Positions 1 to 9,275 are shown, numbered from the stretch's first letter. The stretch is 64,000 nt of DNA from JAOAFZ01 sp964412815 (GCA_964412815.1 CAYPQF010000038.1:62001-126000); one strand, 5' to 3'. The notes: generated by a model not told the origin, from the sequence alone. Made by a program: numbers and translations.

Positions 1-1329
1 CGCGTGGAGGATGGCAAGATTGTGGAGAAATTCGAGTCTCTGGTTAATCCTCATCATTATATTCCCGAGTTTATTACCGGAATCACCGGTATTCGAGCTG
101 AGGATTTAACAGGAGCTCCCACTTTTGAAGAACTTCAGGAGCGCATCTACCCCTTACTGGAAAATAGTGTATTTGTAGCGCACAACGCCCGGTTTGACTA
201 TGGCTTTATCCGGAATGAGTTCCGACGCCAGGACTACACATTTTCAGCAAAGGTATTGTGCACCGCCAAACTATCCCGTCTGCTCTATCCTCATCACCGT
301 AAACACAATCTGGACAGCATTATTCAGCGTTTCGGCTTTGCTTGCGAACGTCGTCATCGCGCGTTTGATGACGCGGCAGTTCTGTGGGACTATTACCAGG
401 CTATGCTCGATGAGTTTGGTGTTGAAGCTATGCTCAAGGCCGTTCAACAGGTCATGAAGTTGCCCAGCACCCCGATTCACCTCTCACAAGAAGAACTGGA
501 CAGATTGCCGGAGATGCCCGGCATCTACGAGTTTTATGGCGATCAGGAAGTGCCGCTGTACATCGGTAAAAGTACCAATATCCGTGAACGGGTACTCTCT
601 CACTTCTCGGGGGACCATGCGCGTTCGGCCGAGATGGATATCTCACAACAGATTAAGCGCATTGAGACTATTCCCACTGCCGGAGAACTGGGAGCATTAT
701 TGCTGGAGTCGGAGCTGGTCAAGCATAAACAACCGGTATACAACAGACATCTACGTATTAAAAACGTGCATACGGTGATTTTTGAAGAACGCACCCCGGA
801 AGGGTATAAAATACCGAAAATAGCAGAGATGTCCGAGATTCCCGGAGACACAGTTGCCTCAATTCTTCATATTGCCAAGTCAAAACGGCAAGCAAAAGAG
901 TTTCTGGAAGAGCTCTGCAGGAAACACAGCCTGTGCCGGAAGCTAATGGGCGTTGAGAAAACAAAAAGCAGCTGTTTTTCCTATAAACTGGGGCAGTGTC
1001 ACGGCGCCTGTGTAGGGGAAGAGCTGGTTGATTCGTATAATCTCCTCTTTGATGTCGTTTTCGAGAACTACCGGGTACTCCCCTGGCCCTATTCAGGTAA
1101 AATTGTGATTCAGGAAGAAAACCAGATTATTGAGAAAAAAGAGTTGTTTGTGTTCGAAAACTGGTGTTTTCTCGGCAAGGTGGACGAAGAGTCTGTGTAC
1201 GACATACCTGAGATGCGCTTTGAACACTGGTTTGAGTACGATATTTACAAAATTATCCGTGGATTTCTGCGTAAAAAACCTTCACGGGTAGTTGATCTTT
1301 CGGTTCTTTCTACTGCGTCATCTCAATAA
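1..1329 (+). CDS. DnaQ-like 3'-5' exonuclease fused to GIY-YIG (UvrC/Cho-like) nuclease, 5'-partial
   Basis: The reading frame is open to the left edge, so the N-terminus lies outside the window; the first DEDD motif (DxE) is missing for that reason. Visible are exonuclease motif II (HNARFDYGF, about residue 60), motif III (HRAFDDAAVLW, about residue 118), then a GIY-YIG domain (MPGIYEFYGDQEVPLYIGKS, about 172-195) and a UvrC-like cysteine-containing region (CFSYKLGQCHGAC). The family joins an epsilon-type proofreading exonuclease to a UvrC-type incision domain and is thought to act in DNA repair. About 440 residues are visible. GTG at base 4 is only the first possible start inside the window, not the true one. 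Confidence 0.85.
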   Translation, partial: RVEDGKIVEKFESLVNPHHYIPEFITGITGIRAEDLTGAPTFEELQERIYPLLENSVFVAHNARFDYGFIRNEFRRQDYTFSAKVLCTAKLSRLLYPHHRKHNLDSIIQRFGFACERRHRAFDDAAVLWDYYQAMLDEFGVEAMLKAVQQVMKLPSTPIHLSQEELDRLPEMPGIYEFYGDQEVPLYIGKSTNIRERVLSHFSGDHARSAEMDISQQIKRIETIPTAGELGALLLESELVKHKQPVYNRHLRIKNVHTVIFEERTPEGYKIPKIAEMSEIPGDTVASILHIAKSKRQAKEFLEELCRKHSLCRKLMGVEKTKSSCFSYKLGQCHGACVGEELVDSYNLLFDVVFENYRVLPWPYSGKIVIQEENQIIEKKELFVFENWCFLGKVDEESVYDIPEMRFEHWFEYDIYKIIRGFLRKKPSRVVDLSVLSTASSQ

Positions 1330-1439
1330 CCTCGTAGTCCGTATCATCCCCACTTATTTATTGACTTTCCTTCCCTATTTCAGTTACAGTATAGAAGTAC
1401 CACACGCTTGCGTGTCATCTTATTCACTTTATTTATACC

Positions 1440-3134
1440 ATGCAAAACACTAAAGTCGCCTACTTTTCGATGGAAATTATGCTCCGTACCCATATCCCGA
1501 CCTATGCAGGCGGACTCGGAATGCTTGCAGGAGATCTGCTCCGTTCATGCGCCGATATGAGGGTTCCAGCGGTGGGAGTGACACTGGTCTATAATGGGGT
1601 TCATTTTGTCCAAAAGATTAATGCGGACGGGTCGCAGAGTTACACCGAGTACGACTGGAGAAAAAACGATCAATTTACCAAGCTACCCGAAGAAATTACG
1701 CTCAAGATTGATGGTCAGGACGTAATTGTAGGGGTCTGGCGCTATGATATCGTCGGCTTTTCCGAGTTTGTAGTGCCGGTGTTTTTGCTAGATACCGATC
1801 ACTATCTGAACCAGCCATGGATGAAGCACATCACTGATAGTTTGTACGGCGGTGACCATTATGCCCGCATTTGTCAGGAACTGGTACTGGGCATTGGTGG
1901 CGTACGGATGTTGCGAGAACTAGGGTACAAGGACGTCGAGTTCTTCCATATGAACGAAGGTCATGCGGCATTTGTCCCGCTGGAACTACTACGGGAGAAT
2001 AACTACAACGACGAAGAAGTCCGCAAAAAATGTATCTTTACCACCCATACCCCAATCCCGGAGGGGCATGATCAATTTGCGTACGATTTTGCCTACAAAT
2101 ACGGAAGCGAATATTTCCCCTGGCATCTCAAGCAACTGGCCACGGAAACGAGCCTGCACATGACACATCTGGCCATGAATATGAGCCACTACTCCTTTGG
2201 TGTATCCGAAAAACATGGAGCAGTCTCTCGGGCCATGTTCCCTGACAAAGAGATTCACTCTATCACCAATGGGGTACATCACCGCACCTGGACGGCTTCA
2301 CATATCCAGGATATCTTTAATGATTATATTCCCGGCTGGCAGGATACTCCCGAATTGATGGCTGACGCAGTTGAAAAGATTCCGGATGATGCCCTGTGGC
2401 ATGCTCATCAGGAGTGTAAAAAGATTCTGGTCGACTTTGTGAATGAACGGCTGACTTCAGGTGATAACGAAGAAGAAAAACTGCATCCGGATGCTGACGA
2501 ACTGTTTGACACCGAAACCTTAACGATCTCGCTGGCACGACGGCCAGTGCCCTATAAACGCCCTCTTATCCTGTATCATGACCTGAACCGCCTGGTACGT
2601 CTTGCAGCTGGTCGCGTACAGATTATCCAGTCAGGAAAGTCTCATCCGGCAGATACCTCAAGTCAGGAGATCGTCAAGCAGATTCTGCATATCTCAAAAA
2701 AACTGAAAGGCATTGTGAGGGTGGTCTATCTTGAAAACTATTCGCCAAAGATTGCCCGTCTGCTGACCTCAGGCAGTGATGTCTGGTTGAACACCCCACG
2801 AAGACCGTTGGAAGCATCCGGTACTAGCGGGATGAAGGCAGCAATGAATGGCGTACTCAACTTTTCGGTACTGGATGGCTGGTGGATTGAAGGATATAAA
2901 ATGACTCCACAAGCAGGCTGGGCGATCGGGCCATTTGACGATAGTGTCACTCCTTCCAACGATGACGAAGCCGATGCCGAAGACATGTACACCAAACTGG
3001 AACATGAGATTATTCCCTTGTACTACAACAATCGTGCAGAGTGGATCAAACGCATGAAATACGCGATCACTCTCGGCAAACAATTCAGTACACACCGCTG
3101 CATACGGGAATATATGGAAAAAGCGTGGAAATAA
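1440..3134 (+). CDS. glgP: Alpha-glucan phosphorylase (GT35), short type
   Basis: Phosphorolyses alpha-1,4-glucans to glucose-1-phosphate. The N-terminus (VAYFSMEIMLRTHIPTYAGG) and the PLP region (ASGTSGMKAAMNGVLNF, then DGWWIEGY) are characteristic; the PLP-binding lysine should be Lys466. At 564 residues it is the compact form, shorter than the roughly 800-residue glycogen/maltodextrin phosphorylases and lacking the N-terminal DUF3417 region. The ATG lies a few bases after an AT-rich -10-like stretch (tttatacc), which fits the short or absent leaders of neighbouring genes. It probably works with the GH15 hydrolase at 50689 and the Zwf-Gnd fusion at 52580 in glucan use. Confidence 0.92.
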   Translation: MQNTKVAYFSMEIMLRTHIPTYAGGLGMLAGDLLRSCADMRVPAVGVTLVYNGVHFVQKINADGSQSYTEYDWRKNDQFTKLPEEITLKIDGQDVIVGVWRYDIVGFSEFVVPVFLLDTDHYLNQPWMKHITDSLYGGDHYARICQELVLGIGGVRMLRELGYKDVEFFHMNEGHAAFVPLELLRENNYNDEEVRKKCIFTTHTPIPEGHDQFAYDFAYKYGSEYFPWHLKQLATETSLHMTHLAMNMSHYSFGVSEKHGAVSRAMFPDKEIHSITNGVHHRTWTASHIQDIFNDYIPGWQDTPELMADAVEKIPDDALWHAHQECKKILVDFVNERLTSGDNEEEKLHPDADELFDTETLTISLARRPVPYKRPLILYHDLNRLVRLAAGRVQIIQSGKSHPADTSSQEIVKQILHISKKLKGIVRVVYLENYSPKIARLLTSGSDVWLNTPRRPLEASGTSGMKAAMNGVLNFSVLDGWWIEGYKMTPQAGWAIGPFDDSVTPSNDDEADAEDMYTKLEHEIIPLYYNNRAEWIKRMKYAITLGKQFSTHRCIREYMEKAWK

Positions 3135-3192
3135 GCTATAATGAAACAAGTCGCCGGTCTGTGTCTCTTGTTATGACCTGCGGACTGATTAT

Positions 3193-4695
3193 ATGACTAC
3201 CGCTCTCTGGAAGAAAATCATAGGAACTATTCTCCTGTGTATTTTATTTGTAGCTCTCATTCTCCGATTACAACAGCAGTCAATTATTCCGTTATACGAC
3301 TGGGATGAGTCCATTTATGCCCAGGTTGCATACGAAATGTCGCAGAATAACAGCCTTCTGCTTTCATATAATGGCAATCCGTGGCTGGAAAAGCCTCCGC
3401 TGTATTTTGGCTTGCTTGCTCTGATCTTCGAGTTCGCGGGGAGAAATGAAGTTTTGTTACGGGGTATAAACATAGGGTTTGCGATACTGTTAACGGTTCT
3501 CCTGTATTTCCTGACCAGAAAAATTCTAGCAACCCTCTATGAGAAAGAACTGAAAACAGTTCCAGCACTGGCACAGATGCTGCTATCGACTCTCCCGGCA
3601 TTCTTTCTGTTTGCCTCTCCTGCCTTTATCAGCAGAACTGTCACGATCAATGTTGATTTAATCTTGGCAACCGGCTGGATTGGATTCTTTTTGTTTAGTG
3701 GCAGATGGCTACTGCAAGCTGTCTTTTTATTGTTTGGCGTACTGTCAAAATCACTGTTTGGATTTTATTCACTGGCAATCTACGGACTGATACACCTTCC
3801 CAAACTGAGCCGCAGAACACTCGGATACATTGCCGGGTTAGCCGCGGCCGGGCTGGCATGGTATCTGATTATGCTGGCAATGTATGGTGGCCAATTTGTA
3901 CAGATTCATTTTATTGATCATCTGTTCCGCCGCTTTAGCGATCCAATTGAACTCAAGTTTGGCGGCCGTCTGTACTATGCCATTGGCCTCTGGAATGATT
4001 ATGGTCCAGTATTACTTGCCATTCTTGTATCATACGGATTACTGCTGGTCGAACTGCTCCGGGATCTCAAAAAACATGTTAAGATTTTTTTAACCAGCCC
4101 CCGCTGGGAGGCATACTGCATTCTGTTTTCTCCGCTCCTGTTTCTCGGACTGCTCACCATGAGTAAAACCAAGATTATCTGGTATCTCATTCCCCTGTAC
4201 CCGCTTCTGGCACTGGCTCCCGCAGTGGCACTGGCTTCTCTGCTGCGCTATCAGAAAACTGCTGTCACCGGTATTAGTGTTATTATGACAGTGGGACTTA
4301 CGGTATTAATCTTCCGGAACACGCTCACTTACACCGCGTTCCCGGACAACACCACCAGAGTACAGCTGGCTGAATGTATGGCAACAGTCCCCGGAGATAC
4401 GGTAGCGTTTTTTGTAGACGAGCAGGAGCGCAAGAATATGGTCGCTATGAAATCAGCCAATATTAACATCTCAACTTCATTTGATTATGGTGGCACGCCG
4501 CGATTTATCTATTACAGTCGAAAAAAAGTCGACTTTTTTTATGATTTTGAAACGTTTGAACAAGCTGCTGACAGATATCCTCTGGCGGTGATAACAGCTG
4601 AAGATTACCTCAAACTTAAAACCGTTGATAAATTCGGCTCTTCCAGGGTAAAAGAATGTGAGTTTGATAACTGGCAGGGATACCGGCTCAAGTAA
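3193..4695 (+). CDS. GT-C/PMT-type membrane glycosyltransferase (GT39/ArnT-like)
   Basis: A 500-residue polytopic protein. The first TM helix (about 8-26) is followed by an extracytoplasmic loop with DWDESIYA (about residue 36), the acidic catalytic motif of the ArnT/PMT superfamily, then NPWLEKPPLYF. About ten further hydrophobic helices follow and a soluble C-terminal domain of about 110 residues. The family transfers sugars from polyprenyl-phosphate donors to lipids or proteins on the outer side of the membrane; the acceptor cannot be told from sequence. It starts 58 bases after glgP. The GT2 at 35275 could make such a lipid-linked donor. Confidence 0.85.
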   Translation: MTTALWKKIIGTILLCILFVALILRLQQQSIIPLYDWDESIYAQVAYEMSQNNSLLLSYNGNPWLEKPPLYFGLLALIFEFAGRNEVLLRGINIGFAILLTVLLYFLTRKILATLYEKELKTVPALAQMLLSTLPAFFLFASPAFISRTVTINVDLILATGWIGFFLFSGRWLLQAVFLLFGVLSKSLFGFYSLAIYGLIHLPKLSRRTLGYIAGLAAAGLAWYLIMLAMYGGQFVQIHFIDHLFRRFSDPIELKFGGRLYYAIGLWNDYGPVLLAILVSYGLLLVELLRDLKKHVKIFLTSPRWEAYCILFSPLLFLGLLTMSKTKIIWYLIPLYPLLALAPAVALASLLRYQKTAVTGISVIMTVGLTVLIFRNTLTYTAFPDNTTRVQLAECMATVPGDTVAFFVDEQERKNMVAMKSANINISTSFDYGGTPRFIYYSRKKVDFFYDFETFEQAADRYPLAVITAEDYLKLKTVDKFGSSRVKECEFDNWQGYRLK

Positions 4696-4719
4696 AACCA
4701 CTACTCTAATCGTCTGTAG

Positions 4720-4995
4720 TTACTGATTTCCTCTTATAAAGGTCTGTGTCCAGATCTCCACATCGAGTAGCGAAACCTTTCCATCTGCGTTAAAGTCTGC
4801 GAGCAAACTATTCCATTCTTTCAAGTACTCTGCTCGGAAGATTTCGTGATCTAGCAGATTAACAGATCTGTCGGGAAATTCGTCAATGATGACGGAGGTT
4901 CAGATGGTGCAATATGACTATTGTCAGCCGGACAGTTGCCTGCAGAGCCACCCGTAGACCAGAATACAAACGGTCTATACACACAGCGCGTGTAT
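4720..4995 (-). pseudogene. Relic of a dockerin-domain protein
   Basis: Read on the minus strand, 4720-4888 encodes a dockerin-like duplicated Ca-binding segment: VNLLDHEIF... followed by ADFNADGKVSLLDVEIWTQ, matching the D-x-N-x-D-G-x-V...D pattern of type I dockerins, then a TAA stop at 4720. An in-frame TGA lies just upstream, but the preceding protein-like text (YRPFVFWSTGGSAGNCPADN) continues in the +1 frame, so the gene is broken by a frameshift and lacks its N-terminal part. It fills most of the otherwise empty 4696-5014 interval. Confidence 0.6.
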
Positions 4996-5014
4996 AAACT
5001 ATAGGCTTATCTAC

Positions 5015-5043
5015 TTGACAAACGCACATTAAAGTACTATACT
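5015..5043 (+). promoter_or_regulatory. Sigma70-type promoter of GC-rich cassette A
   Basis: TTGACA at 5015-5020 and TATACT at 5038-5043 with exactly 17 bases between them, a near-consensus promoter. Transcription should begin around 5047-5050, giving a leader of about 43 bases before the ATG at 5092. Confidence 0.75.
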
Positions 5044-5091
5044 ATAGGACAGTAGGATTCGCCCGCTCTTTGAGAAAGTACGAGAACTAAG

Positions 5092-5379
5092 ATGCAATCG
5101 ACTCAGCTTGGACAGATCGCGACGGAGCTGTTGAGCGCCTTTCACAGCAACCCGCTGTTGATCGGAGGACTCATCTTCGCCCTTGTTCTGTCCTTCGTTA
5201 CACCCATCGGATCGTTTGTGGGAAACCTGGCCGCCAGCATTCTAGGGAGGAGCGGTGAGCCCGCCCGTTGGGGTGTGGCTACGCTTGTCTTAATCGTGCT
5301 ACCCATCGTTGGCATGGGACTGTTGCTTTCGTTCTACGCGAAAGTTGAACTGGCTCCGTTGCTGAACATGGGCCGCTAG
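5092..5379 (+). CDS. Cassette A: small two-TM membrane protein, unknown function
   Basis: 95 residues with two predicted TM helices (about 24-50 and 64-88) and a short polar linker (GRSGEPARW). I do not recognise a family. GC-rich codons (CTG, GCC, ATC, GTG) set it apart from flanking genes. It has its own promoter (5015-5043), a leader of about 40 bases and its own hairpin terminator, so it is a monocistronic unit. It is the first of seven similarly built GC-rich cassettes in the window. Confidence 0.7.
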   Translation: MQSTQLGQIATELLSAFHSNPLLIGGLIFALVLSFVTPIGSFVGNLAASILGRSGEPARWGVATLVLIVLPIVGMGLLLSFYAKVELAPLLNMGR

Positions 5380-5395
5380 GCGGATTCTATTATGT

Positions 5396-5429
5396 GCGCT
5401 GTCCGGGCGTTCTACGTCCCGGTCAGCGC
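5396..5429 (+). terminator. Intrinsic terminator of cassette A
   Basis: Twelve-base stem with one mismatch (GCGCTGTCCGGG against CCCGGTCAGCGC) and a ten-base loop, followed by a T-rich stretch. The loop and adjoining stem bases (5405-5419) are largely complementary to the very start of the cassette leader (5047-5064). Confidence 0.7.
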
Positions 5430-5439
5430 CTTCTCTTTC

Positions 5440-5619
5440 TTAGGAAGATTTCTTTTTGGGCACCTTCGCACCTTCTTCACGTGCTTCAGAAAGTCCAATC
5501 GCAACTGCCTGTTTTCGCTTGGTTACTTTCTTTCCACTACCGCTTTTAAGGGTTCCTTTTTTATATTCGTGCATTACTTCTTTGACCTTCGATTGAGCTT
5601 TTTTGTCATATTTAGCCAT
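5440..5619 (-). CDS. DUF6496-type small basic protein
   Basis: 59 residues, lysine-rich: MAKYDKKAQSKVKEVMHEYK..., then KSGSGKKVTKRKQAVAIGLS and AREEGAKVPKKKSS. This matches the small DUF6496 proteins found in many bacteria, whose function is not established; the charge suggests nucleic-acid binding, which is inference. The gene converges on cassette A, and the terminator at 5396-5429 may serve both directions. About 300 bases upstream (5620-5918) hold no other gene that I can support. Confidence 0.8.
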   Translation of the reverse strand: MAKYDKKAQSKVKEVMHEYKKGTLKSGSGKKVTKRKQAVAIGLSEAREEGAKVPKKKSS

Positions 5620-5918
5620 ATTTATCAGTGAAATGTATAATACCTGTCATCTTATATCTCAACTATGAAAAGAAGCGACAAGGGGATACAAGAATTCCGT
5701 AAGTAGTTTTGTAATAATGGGCAATCTGTATTTAGCTTGTTCTACTATTATAAGTCGCATCATAACACATATAAAAAACACCTTCTCAGCGTTCTCACAT
5801 AATTGCATTAAGCCTGAAAGAACGGGTATTCTTATTACTTTGATGTAAACTATAAGTATTTGATTTTTGACTCACAACCTATTTATAGTAAATTAAGATA
5901 CAAATTTTTTACTTCAGT

Positions 5919-7421
5919 ATGCAAAAACATACGCGTATAGTGATTGGGTTCCTTCTTGCTCTTATTACCATTTTTGGCGGTGCTTCTCCCGCTCTCGCAC
6001 AGACAACCGAACCTCTCAAAAAAGTTTCGTGGCACGGTAAGGACTGGTTTTTGCACGGGGTGAACATGCCTTGGGTGCAGTGGGGATGCGACTTCGGCTC
6101 CGGGTGTTCCTGGGGTGATAACGGAGTAGAGTCCACAACGGTACAGGCGAAGATTCGCCCGGAGTTTCAAAAGTTGAAAGATAACAAGCTACACGTAGTG
6201 CGCTGGTGGATGTTTCCGGGGACACCAACTGTCAGTAATGGAAATAGAATGATTCTTACCGATAGTTCCGGAAAACCAACCGGAATTGATCCGGGAGTCT
6301 ATCGGGATATTGATGCTGCACTCCAATTGGCACAGGAATATGACCTGTATTACAACTTTACCCTGTTTTCCAGCCCGAGTTCTCTTCCCGCTTCATGGCG
6401 TGACAACGAGACACACCGCCAAGCTCTCGCCGATGTGCTGGGACAGATGTTTGCCCGGTACAAAGATAATCCCCGCATCATGGCCTGGGAGACGTTTAAC
6501 GAACCTGAATGGGAGATCTTCTGGGATAACCAGACTGATATGAGAAACAAGACGGTCGATCTGGTGAAACGTATTATTGCCGTACAGAGAAATACAACCC
6601 CGGCTCTGGTTAATATCGGCCCGGCATGGGTACAACTTGATGTCTGGACCAATGCAAATGTAGATGTCGACTTCTACTCTCCCCACTACTACGACAACAT
6701 GACCAATCAATGGGGCAGACGTGATAACGCATTTTCTGTCACTGCGAGCCAGCTGCGACAGGAGTATGGCATCGATAAACCCATTCTTCTTGGAGAAATC
6801 TATGTCGGGAGCGATGTAAACCCTGCGGAACGATACCAAAAAGCCCGCGATCTGGGATATGCAGGAGCTTGGGGATGGTCATTATTCTATAACTCTACCA
6901 GCGATAAGATGCAGATTGATATGGCAGGAGCAAAATCATTTGCGGACAAACACACGGATATCGGACCCACCAGTTCGGGTACGACCAGTCCAACCGCAAC
7001 ACCTGCGCCGACTACAACCCGAACTCCGACTCCGGTACAAAAAAGCACGGTTGCAGTCTATGCAAAAGGCTTTGCAGCAAACAATACCTATCCAACCATG
7101 CAGGTGTATATTAATAACACCCTGGTAAAAACATTTACCAATGTACAGGATGCGCTGACTACCCCGCTTACCTTTGAGTTCAACCGGAAGATTGTTTCTT
7201 CAGATGTACTAAAGGTAGCCTTTACCAACGACTACTATACGAGTAGAACCAATGATAGAAACCTGTTGATCGATAAGATACAGGTTGATACAAAGACCTA
7301 TCAAACGGAAGCATCTACCGTGTACGGCACCGGAGTTGCGACCTCAGCAGGATGTAAATCAGGATATCTGAAGCAACAGCAGCTAAACTGCAACGGATAT
7401 TTTCAGTACAACCTCCAGTAA
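5919..7421 (+). CDS. Secreted GH5-like endoglycanase with C-terminal CBM36/60-like domain
   Basis: A signal peptide (about 1-27, cleavage after ALA) leads into a GH5-type TIM barrel. The acid/base is Glu195 in WETFNEPEWE and the likely nucleophile Glu293 in PILLGEIYVG. A Thr/Pro linker (about 352-372) precedes a C-terminal domain of about 125 residues with VLKVAFTNDYYTSRTNDRNL and IDKIQVD, the layout of Ca-dependent xylan/glycan-binding CBM36/60 modules. Likely cleaves plant or microbial beta-glycans outside the cell; cellulase, mannanase and related activities cannot be separated here. A strong hairpin follows the stop. Confidence 0.85.
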   Translation: MQKHTRIVIGFLLALITIFGGASPALAQTTEPLKKVSWHGKDWFLHGVNMPWVQWGCDFGSGCSWGDNGVESTTVQAKIRPEFQKLKDNKLHVVRWWMFPGTPTVSNGNRMILTDSSGKPTGIDPGVYRDIDAALQLAQEYDLYYNFTLFSSPSSLPASWRDNETHRQALADVLGQMFARYKDNPRIMAWETFNEPEWEIFWDNQTDMRNKTVDLVKRIIAVQRNTTPALVNIGPAWVQLDVWTNANVDVDFYSPHYYDNMTNQWGRRDNAFSVTASQLRQEYGIDKPILLGEIYVGSDVNPAERYQKARDLGYAGAWGWSLFYNSTSDKMQIDMAGAKSFADKHTDIGPTSSGTTSPTATPAPTTTRTPTPVQKSTVAVYAKGFAANNTYPTMQVYINNTLVKTFTNVQDALTTPLTFEFNRKIVSSDVLKVAFTNDYYTSRTNDRNLLIDKIQVDTKTYQTEASTVYGTGVATSAGCKSGYLKQQQLNCNGYFQYNLQ

Positions 7422-7427
7422 TGAATC

Positions 7428-7456
7428 TGTCCCGGCAGCTCGTTGCTGCCGGGACA
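7428..7456 (+). terminator. Hairpin terminator after the GH5 gene
   Basis: Perfect 12-base stem (TGTCCCGGCAGC against GCTGCCGGGACA) with a five-base loop, seven bases after the GH5 stop. No long T-run follows, so part of its role may be transcript stability. Confidence 0.65.
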
Positions 7457-7467
7457 CCTCTCTACGG

Positions 7468-7548
7468 TTAGAAAATAATATTCAACAGGATTGTCAGGAT
7501 TATACTAATCAGTATTGATGGCCAGATTAGAAACTTGAATTTAAACAT
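7468..7548 (-). CDS. 26-residue single-TM microprotein
   Basis: ATG at 7548 to TAA at 7468 encodes a peptide that starts MFKFKFLIWPSILISIILTI and ends LLNIIF: a short basic N-terminus and one hydrophobic helix. A GAAGAG element lies just upstream and a tattgt -10-like box a little further. I recall similar tiny membrane peptides from Patescibacteria, but this rests on length, composition and signals rather than a named family. It is the only gene-like feature in the 300-base gap 7422-7722. Confidence 0.45.
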   Translation of the reverse strand: MFKFKFLIWPSILISIILTILLNIIF

Positions 7549-7722
7549 ATCTCTTCACAATACACCTGCTCCATAAGAATCTTCGCAGTCTTCAATAAAG
7601 AGCAGATAAGAACAATACTGTAAACCTCTTACTGATTCTGTTTAAGTTTATACATAAATAATACTTTGCTCTAATACGCTATCTCTATACTGGACGTAGA
7701 TTATTATTTATTTTTTTCAGTT

Positions 7723-8103
7723 ATGAAAATTATTCCATCTAAAGTCCATGGCTATATAGACTATACCCTGGCAGCAATCCTCTGGTTTGCTCCTACCATT
7801 TTTGCCTTCGAGAATGTCGGAGGTCCCGCAGTTTGGGTACCACGTGCAATTGCACTGCTCATTCTCGGTCAGTCGTTATTAACAAACTACGAACTGGGAG
7901 TGTTCAAGGTAATTCCCCTTTCCGTACATCTGATTCTCGACCTGGCTGCTTCTGCATTCCTGGCGGCATCCCCGTTCGTCTTCGGGTTTTCCACCTTTGA
8001 TGCGAACGTCTGGATGCCTCATGTAGTCGCCGGTGTCGGATACTTTATTATCTCGTTCCTGACCGAGTCACGGGCTCATCAAGTAGCACGCGCGCATGCT
8101 TAA
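7723..8103 (+). CDS. SPW-repeat-family membrane protein
   Basis: 126 residues with four hydrophobic helices. The helix pattern and the motifs IDYTLAAILWFAPTIFAFEN and AASAFLAASPFVFGF, rich in W/P/F near helix ends, resemble SPW-repeat integral membrane proteins of unknown function. Preceded by a very AT-rich stretch and followed by a strong terminator, so it is probably expressed alone. Confidence 0.7.
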   Translation: MKIIPSKVHGYIDYTLAAILWFAPTIFAFENVGGPAVWVPRAIALLILGQSLLTNYELGVFKVIPLSVHLILDLAASAFLAASPFVFGFSTFDANVWMPHVVAGVGYFIISFLTESRAHQVARAHA

Positions 8104-8123
8104 CCGCATATCCGGAAAAAAAG

Positions 8124-8149
8124 CCGCGGGGAAACCCGCGGTTTTTTTT
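8124..8149 (+). terminator. Intrinsic terminator after the SPW gene
   Basis: CCGCGGG stem, GAAA loop, CCCGCGG, then eight Ts. An A-run precedes the stem, so it could also act on the other strand. Confidence 0.9.
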
Positions 8150-8210
8150 ATAACACTTTCTTTTCATTCTGCTGCTGAATACGCTACAATACAGTTTTAC
8201 GGATAGAACT

Positions 8211-9275
8211 ATGAAATCATCTACGCCAATCCTGTTAACTGTTACTCTACTGAGTATTATTTTCATTTTCTGGTGGGCCTATTCTAAGATTACACATGCT
8301 CCCCCTCCTATGGCTACTCTCGCAACCATCGCCACAGGCAGACCAAGTCCGACAATCGCAGCGACCCCGACCCCAATGCCCTTTGCGGAACTGACGATTC
8401 CCTTCCTCCGTGCCAGAGTATACTCCGGGAGACTTGGCGAACGCACTCTGATCAGTGAGAACGGCAGTTACAACTCGTATCTGACGAGCTATACCTCTGA
8501 CAGACTCAGGATTAACGCACAACTGACCACTCCAACCGGAGAGATGCCGGACGGCGGGTGGCCTGCTGTGGTGTTTGTGCACGGATATATCCCTCCGGCA
8601 CAATACAATACACTGGAAAAGTATACAGACTATGTAGATTACATTGCCCGGAACGGATTTGTTGTGTTTAAGATCGATCTTCGGGGACATGGTGAGTCCG
8701 AGGGCGAACCGAGTGGAGCGTACTATTCATCCGATTATGTGATCGATACCTTAAATGCATATACGGCACTTGAAAACTCCGACTTTGTCAATAAAGAGAA
8801 AATCGGCCTGTGGGGACACAGCATGGCTGGAAATATTGTGATGAGGAGTATGGCTGCAAAACCGAATATACCAGCGGGTGTTATCTGGGCTGGAGCAGTC
8901 TACACCTATACAGATTTTATTGAGTATCGCATCTCCGATACCAGTTATATTCCATTGCCCAGCAGCTCTCCAGCCACCAGTCGTCGACAGCAGATTATTG
9001 CCGCACATGGAGATATCTCTTCTGTCAGTACCTACTGGAAACAGGTTGCCCCCGCAAATTATTTAGGTGAATTTACTGGAGCAGTTCAGATTCACCATGC
9101 CGTCGACGATGATGTCGTCAGTATCGAATATACCCGCAACCTCAAACGGTTGATGGATGCAAACTCAGTTGAAAACGAAGTGTACGAATACTCATATGGA
9201 GGACATAATATCTCCGGCGGCAGCTGGGTAGAAGCAATGGAGCGGACCGTCCAGTTTTACCGAGAACAGCTCTAA
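8211..9275 (+). CDS. Membrane-anchored alpha/beta hydrolase (dienelactone hydrolase/S9 esterase-like)
   Basis: 354 residues. One N-terminal TM helix (about 6-24) and a Pro/Thr-rich linker put the enzyme outside the cytoplasm. The fold is marked by VVFVHGYIPP (oxyanion region), DLRGHGES, the nucleophile elbow GHSMAG (Ser204), Asp299 in VDDDV and His332 in YGGHNISGG, a complete Ser-Asp-His triad. Substrate unknown; the secreted prolyl-oligopeptidase/esterase group fits best. The ATG is preceded by a tacaat element. Confidence 0.85.
   Translation: MKSSTPILLTVTLLSIIFIFWWAYSKITHAPPPMATLATIATGRPSPTIAATPTPMPFAELTIPFLRARVYSGRLGERTLISENGSYNSYLTSYTSDRLRINAQLTTPTGEMPDGGWPAVVFVHGYIPPAQYNTLEKYTDYVDYIARNGFVVFKIDLRGHGESEGEPSGAYYSSDYVIDTLNAYTALENSDFVNKEKIGLWGHSMAGNIVMRSMAAKPNIPAGVIWAGAVYTYTDFIEYRISDTSYIPLPSSSPATSRRQQIIAAHGDISSVSTYWKQVAPANYLGEFTGAVQIHHAVDDDVVSIEYTRNLKRLMDANSVENEVYEYSYGGHNISGGSWVEAMERTVQFYREQL

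Noticed and set aside
1402..1413. Short inverted repeat CACGCTTGCGTG before glgP
   Set aside because: Five-base stem with a two-base loop; too short to call an operator.
5392..5631. Plus-strand frame of 79 codons
   Set aside because: Shadow of the minus-strand DUF6496 gene at 5440-5619, which has clear family motifs.
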